From: Monocercomonoides exilis
Taxonomy: Eukaryota > Preaxostyla > Oxymonadida > Polymastigidae
NCBI GenBank assembly: GCA_001643675.2
Contig: LSRY02000042.1
Coordinates: 682,501-746,500 of the forward strand
Direction of reading: 5' to 3'
DNA: 64,000 bases
Shown one piece after another: positions 34,581-46,412 of the stretch (positions are counted from its first letter, which is position 1; each line of letters opens with the position of its first letter). Position numbers and translations under genes: made by a program. The notes under the pieces are model-generated. The model did not search any database. It was given only the letters and a program-made list of their open reading frames with translations, and was not told the origin of the DNA.

Positions 34581-35327
34581 TCATTTCCCTGCTGCTTCGA
34601 CTTGCCCAGCCAATCGAATTTTCGCCACCTTCCGATGTTCTCTCATTTTTGTTTTGGGGCATTCCATTTCTTCCCAAGAAATTGGATACATCACCTCTCC
34701 TGCAATGCTTGTTGCATAAACAACACCAAGATCAATTTCTGCAGTTGAAAGAAAGTAAGAACGTGTATCTCCAAGAGAAATCTTAAATATAAAGAGTTGA
34801 ATTTCCAAGAAAGAAAGAAAGAAAGAAAAAGAAAATAGAATCAAAATTTATAAAACTTTGAAAATAAAAAATTTCTTGCAAACAACTTTACATCTTACAA
34901 GATCACCAGGACGAAAACAATTCCAAATTTCAACTTTATCTATTTCTGTTTTCCTAACATCTTGCTTTCGAATAATTGCAGGGAAAGGATCAGGAAGAAC
35001 AGTTTCATCAATGCTCAAAATCATGCACGTTGCAAATCTTGTATTAATTTTTGTTACTCTTGTCAGAACAATTGAACCAATTTGTGGAACCAATAAAGAA
35101 TCCTTCTTTCTAATAATTTGCACTTTTTTTTTACCGAATCCAGATGCAGACGTTGTTTCCTCAAGAACACCTGAAACGCTTGCAAAGATACAATCTCCTC
35201 TCACATAAGTTCCAGGTCCTGATTCATATGTTCTTCACAGCATAAAAAATATCAAAAAGGAAGAAAATGTGAATTTTAGTTACCTTATTGAACCTAGTTT
35301 TTGCCCTGGAATGTAAATTGAACTCAT
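34581..35327 (-). CDS. CSL4: Exosome complex cap subunit CSL4 (EXOSC1)
   Basis: RNA-binding cap protein of the 3'-5' RNA exosome, acting in nuclear and cytoplasmic RNA decay. Three exons: 35327-35284 (MSSIYIPGQKLGSI), 35232-34884 and 34781-34581, total 197 aa, close to the about 195 aa of the human protein. The N-terminal beta domain includes GPGTYVRGDCIFASVSGVL. The S1 fold contains VPQIGSIVLTRVTKINTRFA and IIRKQDVRKTEIDKVEI with FRPGDLVRCKV. The C-terminal zinc-ribbon-like part reads ISLGDTRSYFLSTAE...LGVVYA then MECPKTKMREHRKVAKI. The second donor is GTTTGC, chosen because it keeps KV-ISLGD as in other CSL4 proteins. The C-terminal metal site seems reduced: only one Cys is visible in MECPKT. 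Confidence 0.92.
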
Positions 35328-36200
35328 AACTTGATCACTAAACCTTATTAAAATTTATTTAACTCATGAAGTTTTTTAACGTAAAAACAAAAATTAAATA
35401 AAAGGTTAACGAATGATGATTAATTATTCACAAGTGAAATGTGAAGTGCTGTAAACAAGGCAATGAGGAATACAAACATTGTAACAAGCTTACAATGTCA
35501 AATATCCATTCTAAAAATATTCATAAACATAAAATGTTTTGAGAGCCAGACGAATTTCGGGAAAATATTAATAAATATCGATTGTGTGGAAACGAGGGCA
35601 TATACTCTTGCAAAAGACTAGAAGGAGATAATGCCATTGTCAAAGACAAGATAATCATAGAAAGTTTAAACAATCACAGAAAGAGAAGAAATAGAACATA
35701 TTTATGCATTCCATAGAGAAAGAGAATGTGTTTGATGAAGATGAAGAAAAGGCACAAGAACAGAAATGAATGGCAAATGACCATAAAAAAATTGTAATGC
35801 GCCTCTTTTTTTTATGAAAAAAAATACATGCTGGATAAGAAAAATGCAAGTTAATCATAAGCATAGAAAGATTACACACACAGACAAATAAAATAAAATA
35901 AAATAAAATAAAATAAAATAAAATAAAATAAAATAAAATAAAATAAAATAAAATAAAATAAAGTGAAAATGAATGAACATATTTCAACAAGAAGATGACA
36001 AGTTAACTTGCATTCACAGAAACAATAGCTATGATAAGCATTTAGACATTACAAATCACAAAAAAAAAAAACTTATGCATGAGGCAAGAGAATATGGAAA
36101 GGAAGAAGAAGAAGAAAGAAAGAAAGAAAGAAAGGGAGAGAGAGAAGAATTGTAATAGGCAGGTGTGGCTGTAAAGATGAAGGCTTTCTGTTTGTGAGTG
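35328..36200. other. Intergenic with (AAAAT)n
   Basis: No gene seen. The ORF at 35655-35990 is produced by the pentanucleotide repeat. Confidence 0.6.
35886..35962. repeat. (AAAAT)n minisatellite
   Basis: About 15 perfect AAAAT units. Confidence 0.9.
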
Positions 36201-37533
36201 TTAGTGAATTGATGTGAAGCACCAGTCTGTGCAGTCTCTGTATCCACCTGAGAAGGTCCCTCCAACTTTGTTGCTCCGCTTAACTCCAACTGAAAATAGA
36301 GAAAGAAAAAAATTTTTACAGGTGAATGGAAACGTTGTCATTTAATGTTATGACAAATCAAAAAAAAAAAAAAAGAAAGAAAGAAAGAAATAAAAAAAAA
36401 TAAGGAAATAGAAAAGAAAAATGAATAACATAAATAAATAAATGCATTGAAAAAATTGAATTATGAGTGAATTTGCATAGAAAGGATTTCACATTACCAA
36501 ATGAAAAGCATGAAATAGAAGGAAACACAGAACAATGTCAAACCAGTAGAAGGAGGAGAATATGAGCCAGGGCCTGGCACTTCTGCGCTTGCTGAGTCCT
36601 TTTTGAATCTTCCATCTTTTTTGAACCCAACAGTCGGAGCACTTAAAATAATTATTATGTCAATAAAAAGAATGCAAATATAATCGTGTTATCAGTTGGT
36701 GAAATTTTACATAAATTGGTTTTATTTTTTCAATTTTTAACTCATTTTGTTTTGAAAATAATTAATATCGTCAAACCTCGAAGTTGTCGAGCAAACAGTT
36801 GGCTTTGGCAAAGTGTGATAATGACCTTCAAAAGCTGTCTTCTTTACAAACCAAGATTTTCGTTCTTCTTTACCAAATGCCGGCTTAGGTGATGCTCTGT
36901 GCGCAGTGGTGGTATCATCTTTTGGATCATACTTTGGACCAGGATACAAAGCAACTGTTTGAAAATATTTTTCTCTACTATCCGAACCAAATTTTGTTGT
37001 TCCTGTTCTTGGCATAACAACTTTACTGGATTCATCAACCTGATAAATAGGGCCAGGCGAACGAGAGACTCGTTCAATGTGCCGATGATGACTTTATAAA
37101 AATAAAGTACATATTCTGTAAAATAAAAAGTATAATTTAATGTTATACAATTCTTCTTCTTCTACGATAGTTCGTCCCGGGTGAAATGGTGATCCAGCTC
37201 TCTGAGTTCGTGAAGAAGTTGTGCCGAACCTTCTTGTGTCACGGCTCGGACTACCGACTCTTGAGCGAGTTCTTCGTCCATCATATGTTGGAGTTCGAGT
37301 CTTTCTTTGTGTCGAACTTGGAGAACGTGTATTTGACCTGCTGTCATAAGATACAGCACTAGATAAAGTACTTAAAAATTCGAATACATGTTTTATGTAT
37401 CATTATTTTTTGTTGTATTTCAACACATTTATCAAAGGTGATGGAAAAAAAGTTAAACGAATTGAAATTTTTCTCTGATAACTTCAAAAATAACTTCAAA
37501 CTCGTTAAATTGTTGTTTCTCTGGTTCAGCCAT
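36201..37533 (-). CDS. SHIPPO/STPGR (PGP-Y) repeat axonemal-type protein
   Basis: Small basic protein of the ODF3/SHIPPO type, a family tied to cilia and microtubules. Five exons give 251 aa: 37533-37502 (MAEPEKQQFN), 37370-37149, 37091-36777, 36641-36544 and 36289-36201 (TAA). Donors are GTTTGA, GTATAA, GTTTGA and GTTTGA; acceptors are AAG or CAG. PG-rich repeats: SPGPIYQVDES, LYPGPKYDPKDD and VPGPGSYSPPST, plus TPTYDGRRTRS and AGSPFHPGR upstream. Between repeats are AFGKEERKSWF and GFKKDGRFKK, typical of the spacing in this family. It lies head-to-head with the EF-hand giant, 337 bp apart. Confidence 0.8.
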
Positions 37534-37870
37534 TAAAAATGCGAATAATACAAAGAGTTGAATGAGAAATCAAAAGCAACTCTCGATCTGAGTTTTTATT
37601 TAAATATGGAAAAAGATGAAGTTTCAATGAAAAAACTTATGTTATGCTTGAAATGATTTCAAAAACACAGTATTTTTTTTAATAACAAATTTCACATTCA
37701 AATCAAATTCAAAAAAAAAAAATCACCATAATCTATATTTCAATTAATAACGAACCAGTTTCAACCAGAGTGTTTAAGAGTTTAGTCCACAAATTTGAAG
37801 TATACAGAGATATACTTTATTTTTTTATTTGTCATCATTATTAATTTTTTAGGATTGCACACCAAATACT
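37534..37870. promoter_or_regulatory. Divergent intergenic region between SHIPPO-like and EF-hand genes
   Basis: 337 bp, AT-rich, separating two start codons on opposite strands. It presumably contains both promoters; no specific element can be named from sequence alone. Confidence 0.4.
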
Positions 37871-40156
37871 ATGGAAAATGCATTTGAATTGGAACATCAA
37901 AATCAAATTGTCTGAAAATTTATCCTTTTTTTATTATCAAATTTTCTGTCAACAATAAAAATTTAAATTTTTTTAGGAAAAATCCGCTCAACATGTAACT
38001 ATCTCGGCCCCCCCAAAAAATAATTTAATCAGACCAACTGCAAAACGTCCTCGCTCTCAATCACCTCGACAGCGATTTGCACAAAACGAAAATTCATTGT
38101 CAAAAGAAATGAACAGTCAAATTTCGTTGGAAAGTTCAAAAGTTGAGCAGGCGGTAGGCTATATACCTTCATCTCACCCTGCTGTTAGAGATCATATTCC
38201 ACACTCCAAAACACCACCTCCATCTTTTAAAGAAAATCAAATTGCTGGAGAAAAGAAAGATAGACCTGCATTTCATCTTCAAATACAAAAGACAGCACAA
38301 TTTTCAACAAATCCCACATCACTTTATCCTCCTTCGTTTCTTCTTCCCAGTCTCATTCACAGAGGACACCAAACAGCAGCCTTTAGCAGAAAACGTTTGG
38401 ACGGAACCGAAAAAGCTGAGCTGTTAGATTTTTCTCTTAGTAGTCGTCCACTGACAGCAAGAACTTACGGAACGACTCCACTTCTTCCATCCTCAACTGC
38501 AATCAACAAGCAGCAAACATTTACGATATCCACATCATCGATGGCAGCACCTTCAATAAACAGCCAACCTTCTTCTTCGAATGCGCCTTTGCTCCCACCG
38601 CGCTCCTCCGATAGCAAAACACACGCGCTTTCCAGAAAGCGTCTGGAAACAGCAGCCAAGCGTGGCACTTCGAGTGAACGGTGCAAGCTGCCGAGTGTGG
38701 GAGATGCAGAAGGCGCGAACGAAGGAGCAGGCGAGAGAGAGTGGAGAAGAGAAGGGAGGGGGGACATGGGCAGAAGGGCAGAGAGCGAAGACAGGCGAGA
38801 GCAAGAAGGGGAACAAGAAGGCGATGGACTGATGCTGACTCCCAGAGGAAGAGAAGAAAACAGAGGAGATAGCAGAGGAAGAAAAGGGATAGAGAAAGAA
38901 AAGGAGAAAGAGAAAGAGAGTGGGAAGGAAAGAGAAGAGTGTGCTGACTCAAAAGGAAGAAGCACAGAGAAGCAGAGGCAGGCAGTGCACGAGGCAAGAG
39001 CTGCTGTTGGAATGCGCTCCCATTCATTCAATGGGACACGCCCATCTCGTTCTGTCTCTCCACTCTTCCTCTCTGGCTCTCCTTCTTCTTCTTTCTCTTC
39101 TTCCTTTTCTTCTTCTTCTTCTTCTTCTCCTTCTCCTTCTTCTACAGTCCCTGTTATCAACACCCTCAATGCAGCATTCACCTCTCAGCCTGCCTCTTCC
39201 TCTGTCTCTCCTATTTCCATCCCTTCCATCTCTTTCCCTCACTTCTCACCCGACGGCTCAGACACTTACATGCCTTCTGCTGCACTCCTCTCTTCTTTGG
39301 CCAATGGAAATAACACATCATCATCTTCTTCCTCTTCCTCTTCTTCTTTTTCATCTTCCACCACAACCACCAATCTCGCACCTTATCCCGTTCCTCCATC
39401 AACCACTGCCTCTTTGTCTTCTTTTCAGCCTGAATATACTTCTGACCCATCAAACTCTTCTTCTTCTTCTTCCTCTTCTTCTTCTCCTGTTCGCAATAAC
39501 ACCCTTTCCTCTCCTCTCTCTCCTCGCTCTTATCCTTCTTCTCCACGCTCCCCTCGTTCTCTCTCCCCTGCCTCTTTTCCTGCCCCTTCCTCTCCTCGTC
39601 TCAATCCATCATCATCTTCCTCTTCCTCCTCTTCTTCCTCTTCTCCTTCTCCTTCTTCCTCATTATTCCCTTCCTCTTCTTCCTCTTCTTCCTCCTCCAC
39701 CTCCACCTCCCTCACAGCCAAGCCCCAGTCTCCCTTCCAACCTTCTCTCTCTGCTTTCTCTCAGCAGGCAGATCACTTCCTCTTCCCTCCGATGCATCCT
39801 TCTCCTCTGTCTCATCTTCCTCTCCAGCAGAACGACCTCTTCCTCCGCCCACACACTCAAACACGCTCTGCTAATGCATCTAATAAGAATTCACGTGCTT
39901 CTTCGGCTTCTTCTCATTCTTCTTCAAATGATAATTCTTCTTCCTCTTCTTCTTCATCTGAAGTGAAATTTTCTTCATTTGCTCTTCCTTCATCATCATC
40001 ATCATCATCTTCTTCTTCTTCTTCAGATGCTGTCGATGTTCTTCCTCAGCATCACAGCAATTTATCTGCTCCTCTTCTTTCTTCTTCTTCTTCTTCCTCC
40101 TCCTCTTCTTCAAATAGCTCAAATGCATCTTCAATCACATCACCTCATTCGCCTAA

Positions 40157-40190
<34 letters not shown>

Positions 40191-41340
40191 CCCTCTCCCT
40201 CTTCCTCTTCAATGGAGTTATCAGAAATACAACAATCATCATCATCATCATCATCTTCTTCTTCTTTGTATTATTCCTCGCCCAATTGGAAAGTGTCTAC
40301 ACCACTTCGCTCTTCTCTTCAGAACATTCTGCAACAAGATAACTCAACCAATTCTTCTTCTTCTTCTTCTTCTTCTTCTTCTTCCAATCTGTTTCAATCT
40401 CAATCACAACAACCTCTTTCTCTTGATCCATTTGATGTTCCTTCCTCCTCCTCCTCCTCTTCTTCTTCTCTTTATCCTTCTTCTTTCAACAATCCTTCCT
40501 CTTCTCCTTCTTCCTCTCCCTCTCCATTGGATGTGGCTGAGTCAACAGTGTCTGCAGCGCAATCAATGGGAATAGACATGACAAACCTGGAGAATGCGAT
40601 CAGAGGATGGAGAAGACCTACACTGGTGGCAATGAAGAGGAAGAAGACAAGAAAAGAAGGAAAAGAAGAGAAAGAAGAGAAAGAAGGGAGAATGGGGAAG
40701 AGGAGGATGAGGAGGATGATGAAGAGGAAGAGGAAGGAGGAGAGGAGGAGGAGTGTGTGTGTGGGTGGAGGGGTGAATGAAGAAAAGGGAGAAGAAGGAG
40801 AAGGAGAAGATGATGATGAGATGGATGAAGAAGAAGACGAAGAAGAAGGTTTTACTGAAGACGATGAAGATGCGTTTGATACACTTGAGGCAGTGAATGA
40901 AAGAGAATGGAGAGAAAGAGGAAGAGGAAGAGGCAGAGGCAGAAGCAGAGCAGAAGCAGAAGTGCCTCTTTCTCCACCTTATGTTCCGCCTGTGTCGCCA
41001 AGCAAGACTCCCTTTGCTGATCCCGACAGAGGGATACAGGGAGTGACTATGACATTGTTCCCATTCAAAGGTGTGGTTATTATTGTGATATATAATTATT
41101 AATATTATTGTTTATATATCTTGTATTTATTTTTGCATATCATTTTTATGTGTTATTATTCAATCTTCTATTTATTTAATTATTTAATTATTTATTTATT
41201 TATTTATCTATCTATTAATAAATGAATCAAACAGAGTCAGTGAAGGATAATCCGATGAATATTGTTCTGCCTCCACCACCGAAGACAGAGACAGTGCGAA
41301 GGCTGATGACACAGGAAGGGAGAAGAGAAGAGAGGGAGAG

Positions 41341-41377
<37 letters not shown>

Positions 41378-44300
41378 GAGAAAGAGAGAGAAAGAGAGAA
41401 GGAACAAGAGATTGCGAGGTTGAAGGCGCTGGGGTTGTGGAGAGAGAAAGAGAAAGAGAAAGAGAAGGAGAAGGAGAAAGAGAGAAATCGAGAGAGAGAT
41501 AGAGATAGAGACAACAATCAGTATGGAGAATGGAGAGAAGGAGGATATTCAGATGAAGAAGATGGAGAAGGAGGAGGAGGAGAAGAAGGAGGAGGGGTGA
41601 TGATGATGAATGATGGGACTGTTAATAGTACAGTTAATAGCAACATGAGTGGGATGACAATGGGAAGCAGAGGAAGAAGCAGACAAGCAACGTCAAAGAC
41701 AGACAAAAGAAGAAGAAGCAATTCGAGCAGAAGAGGAGGAAGTGGAGAGGGAGAAGGGAAAAGAGATGGAGAAGATGGAGGAGAAGGAGGAGAAGGAGAA
41801 GGAAATAGAGAGAATGAGAAAGGGATGATGAAGAAGAAGGAGAAGAAGAAGTCGAGGAAGAAGAAGAAGAGGATGATGACAGATGAAAACAGAGCGATTT
41901 TGGGGTTGTTTGGAGTGGATGCGATGGACGATGAAGGGAAAGATGATTCAGATGAGAGTGAGAGCGATGGAGACACAGAAAGTGACAGCGGCTATGAGTC
42001 ATACAATGCATACAACAGAAGAAATAGAGAAGAGGAGGAAGAGGACGATGAGGAGGAAGAAGAAGATGATGAAGAGGGAGGAGAAGGAGGAGAAGGAGGA
42101 GGAGGAGGAGAGAGAAGGAGGAAAGGAGGAGCGAAGAAGGCGAAGAGGAGGAAGATAGTGCAGTTTTCTAAGCTTGGGCCTCGTTTTGGGCAGAGTGAGA
42201 AGAAGCTGGAGAACACATTGAAGAGCGAGATAGAGAGGACGAAGGAGATGGAGGAGGAGAGGAAGAAAGAAGAGCAGAGAGAGAAAGAAGAGGAAAGGCA
42301 GAGGAAGTTGGCTATTCAGGAGCAGCTGAAGGCGAAAGTGCAGAATTTTGATGTGGTGATGGCGAGGTTTGCAGAAGAGACAGGGAAAAGCGAGAAGCAA
42401 ATCCATTCTGTTCTGAAGGGAGCATTTCGAACAGGGCTGTTGGATGGACAGTATATTGCGCCTCCTCTTCCGCACAGGCAGAGGAAAAGGCTGTTTGACA
42501 AGAAAGGAGTCACCCCCACGCCGTCCATTGTGTTTGGGTGTTTTGAGACAGACGAATACATCTCACCAGCAGCCTTTGCAGAGTGGCAGGAGATGCTGGG
42601 GATGAAGAACATTCTCTATGCTCAGTATCTGTATTGGGTGATGGTGGTGGCTGGGAAGGAGCTGATGACACGGAATGAGCAGCCAAAGGTAGGTGCAGTG
42701 AAGAACGGGATCGACTGGCACACGGCGCCGATTCCGCTGTGTGAAGTGATGGAGGCAGCAGAAGCGAATGAGAGGAGGGCGAAGAGGAAAGAGGAGAAGA
42801 GGAGGAAGGAAATGGCGATGGGAATGGGAATGAATAAAGTGGAGGATTTCTATGTAGATGCGCCAGAGAAGAAGGAAGGAGGAGAAGGAAGAGGAGAAGG
42901 GAAAGGGAAAAATGGGATGGATTCAGAGTCAGATGAAGAAAGCGAAGAAGATCAGCAGAATGGAAGTGGAGGAGGAGCAAATGAAGACAATCAGAACAGT
43001 TCAGTGGAAGGAGCATTGGCGAGGTGCTTTGTGTTTGGTGGGCAAGTGAACCAGCTGAACTTTCTGTCGCCTCAGATTGGAGAAGAGGAAGGGGGTGGAT
43101 ATGAGAGAAGACGATGGAGTGGCACTTCTGTTGGGAATGTGCCGTTGACTCCCACAACACCACTGACACCCACCACACCCACTGCTTCTGCATTCCCTTT
43201 GTCATCATCATCATCTTCTTCTTCTTCATCTTCCTCTTCTTCTCCAAGGCAACAGCAGATTGCTCGGCAGAAGCAGCGGAAGAAGGAGCAGCGGAGGGCG
43301 AACAGGCTGAGAATAGAACAAGATTATTCGTGTCCCATCGATGCCTCCTCGTTCTACATGACTCTTCGCTCTCTGCTGGCTGTCATTGGCAGTCTGAGCG
43401 TCATCACTAAGGCTTCTGCCTCTGCTGCTGCCTCAGCCTCTCCATTCAGCTTCTCTTCTCTTATCTCTCTTTCTTCATCATCATCATCATCTTCTTCTTC
43501 TTCTAAATCTTCTAATTCTTCTTCCAATTCATCATCATCTTCTTCTTCCTCTTTGCCAGATGCTAATTTCGTACCCTCTCACGAGCTTCGTCTCTATCTT
43601 GTGTCTCGCTATCTGTTCCGCCTGTTTGATTGGGACCAGGACTCGTTCATCAGTGGGAATGATCTGTACAACGTGATCTCTTCGCTGCACAGTGGCATTG
43701 AAGAAGAAGATTTGATCGCTCTGCTTCAGATGGTGTTTGCAGAGTGTGACGAAGATGGCGATGGGAAGCTGTCTTTTTGGGAGTTCTGCCGAAGAGGAAG
43801 AGGACCTCACCATCGGCTGCTGGCATTTGTGATGGATGTGTTTGCAGCGATGGGGGGAGAAGAAGAAGGGGAAGGAAGAGAAGAACAAGAAGGGAATGAG
43901 AATGAGAATGGGAAGGGTGAAGGGAAGAGTGGAAGTGCAGAAAAGAATGCGAGAAAGGATGGAGAAGCAGGAAGTGATGGGGCTAATGGAGAACAAAACC
44001 AGGATGAGAAAGGGAGGGATTTGGCGACACCTCCTCCGCTGGTTGATGTGAATGGCTCTCAAACAACAGCATCATCAGCAGCAACAACAACAGGAAAAGA
44101 TAACAATTTATCCTCTTCCTCTTCTTCTGCTCCTTCTTCCTCTCTTTCTTCTCTCCCTCGTCCTTCCACCCCTTTCCACTTCGATCCGAACTCCGATGCC
44201 TTCTATGGAAGGTGGCGTCTGCGCGATCCAGAGCAATGCGACCCGCTCACCTTCCGAAAGCGCTCGGGGACACACGGAATCTCTCTTGTGCTGAGTGAGA

Positions 44301-45451
44301 ACAGGAGGACAGGGACAGATGTGGTGCTATCTCTTCTGTTTGACCGGCAGATGTGGAGTGAGAGGGATGCGTCGGCGTGGTGGTACTCAAACAGCCACCG
44401 GTTTGTGAGGGAGTGGCACAGCGGGATGTGGAAGGAGAGGGGCATCAATCCGAAGAAGACGATTCCTGCGCCTTATCGAATGCCAGCCTCAGAGCAAAAA
44501 GGGAAGATTGAAGTGGCTGTGCCTGATACGATTGAGAGGAGGCTGAAGGAGAAAGAGGAGGACAGGAAGAAGGAGAAGGAGAGGGTGCAGAAGGAGAAGG
44601 AAGACCAGGAGAAGCTGGCGAAGGCGAATGAGAAGCTGTTGGAGAAGATGAAAGCGCATCCGAACAAGAAGCTGGCAGGGACGAGTACATTGGCTGGAAA
44701 GGAATCTCCTTCGAAGCACCGGCTCATTTGCGAGGTGGCTGTTTCTTCGACTTCTTCCACGACGACACTCACCACGCCCAGCCAGCTGACAAGCAGAAGC
44801 AACATGTCAAAGCCCAAAACGAGACCCCGGCCGATCATTGTGCCGACAACTGGGTCGTCGAATGCATCGTCCTTTTATCGCCAGCCTCCACTCACAGCAA
44901 AGGAAACTAGAACAGCTGGAAGAGGAAGGATAACAGCTTCTTCTTCTTCAAATTCTTCATCTTCTATTTCTTCGAATTCTTCATCTTCTTCTTCTTCATC
45001 ATCACCTTCTTCTTCTTCTTCTCTTCTTCCCAGGCGCAGTTCATCTCAGCCTCGTTCCTCTGCCTTTCGTTCGGCTTCTCCGCCTTCTCTTTCTTCGTCT
45101 TCTGGTTCTGCCTCAAAACATCCATTGACTCCAACTGATGTTACTCATTCTGATTCATTGCTTTCTCCAAAGTCATCAACATCAACATCATCATCAACAA
45201 CTGCTGCTACAAATAATAATAATAATACAAACACATCTTCTTCTTCTTCTTCTTCTTCATCATCATCTTCTTCTTCAGTTAAAGTGAAACTTTCATCAAC
45301 CACTTCTTCTTCTTCTTCTTCTACTTCTTCTTTGTCTTCTGTGAATTCGTTGTCTTCCACTCTTTCAAGTAACAGTTCTTCTCTTCCGCCAAAGCCAAAG
45401 GCAAAAGTGAAACGGACAGTTGCTTTTTCATCCACCTTTACATCGCCATAG
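37871..45451 (+). CDS. Giant Ser-rich EF-hand protein (2449 aa)
   Basis: Function unknown; calcium binding is predicted. Three exons: 37871-37909 (MENAFELEHQNQI), 37977-41070 and 41235-45451 (TAG). The first donor is GTCTGA, the second GTGTGG; acceptors are TAG and CAG. The N-terminal about 1000 residues are dominated by Ser homopolymers, followed by Arg/Glu-rich repeats. A conserved-looking globular segment lies at about 1410-1560 (FDVVMARFAEETGKSEKQIH...WQEMLGMKNILYAQYLYWVM). Paired EF-hand loops sit at about 1843-1854 (DWDQDSFISGND) and 1883-1894 (DEDGDGKLSFWE), both with acidic positions 1, 3, 5 and 12. A Trp-rich module follows at about 2030-2110 (FYGRWRLRDPEQCDPLTF; SAWWYSNSHRFVREWH). 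Then come an Lys/Glu coiled coil and a Ser-rich tail. Probably cytoskeletal, given its ciliary neighbours; this is inference only. Confidence 0.75.
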
Positions 45452-46412
45452 AGAATTGTAGGTGAATAAATAAGTTTGTATAGAAATGGTTGAATGATGT
45501 ATAGGATTTCTTTCTTTATGGCTTGTAAGTTATGTAAAGTTTATATTTGAATGAAGAAATTATTTCAGATGATTTAACAAGAAATGGAGTGATGTTTGAA
45601 TAGAGCAACTCGAAAGGAATACACGAACACTAAAAAAAAAAAAAGTGAATGAAAACTCAACAAAAAAAGCTATTGAAAGAAATAAAAACGTGTGTTGGTG
45701 CCTCAGAAATTTCATTATGTTTCTCTCTTTTCTCTCTCTTTTCTCTCTCTGTTTTTTTATTTCGAATAAATTGATCTGTCAACATTCTCTTGTGAACCTT
45801 ATTTATTATTATGATTATTATTATTATTGTTATTATGTTATTATAAATAACTGTTTGTTATGTGGATATGTTTCTTAATTAGTTTCGCACACTTTGAACA
45901 ACCTTTTCTTTCTGTTTCTTGTATTATTATTGTCACTTTTCTATGATATTATCAACTTCACTTTCGATTGTCTCTCTTTTTAAATTTTTTCTTTTTCAGA
46001 AAAATTTCATTTCATTTTCGTTCATTTTTTTTTATTTTCGTTGATTATCTGCATAATTTTTTATATTGAATGAATCGAAAGTGATATGACATAATTTTTT
46101 CATTGTGATTAATAAGAATTCAATTTTTTCTATTCTTTTGCCTTTGAGTGTTTAAACAATGAAAGTGAAGCAAATTTGAATAAATAATAATAATAATAAT
46201 AATAATAATGACAAAAATTCCAGTTATTTTGATTAAGCGAAAATGCTTTCATTGTAACATGAACTTAACGGATTTAGCAACTTTTGAATCAAAAATTTCT
46301 TTGAGATTTTATTAATGGTTGATCTTCGATCAATTATTTATTAGTTTTTGTTTTTGATTTTTTTCATTGTCAAAAGTTATTTGGGCTTGCTATTTTCTCA
46401 ATACGAAGAAAG
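45452..46412. other. Intergenic
   Basis: AT-rich spacer with short ATT and AAT runs at about 45,800-45,845 and 46,183-46,208. No gene seen. Confidence 0.55.

Noticed and set aside
38920-39966. 348-aa Leu/Ser-rich ORF overlapping the EF-hand giant
   Set aside because: It is the shifted frame of TCT/TCC serine runs (read as Leu/Phe/Pro) inside a well-supported gene.
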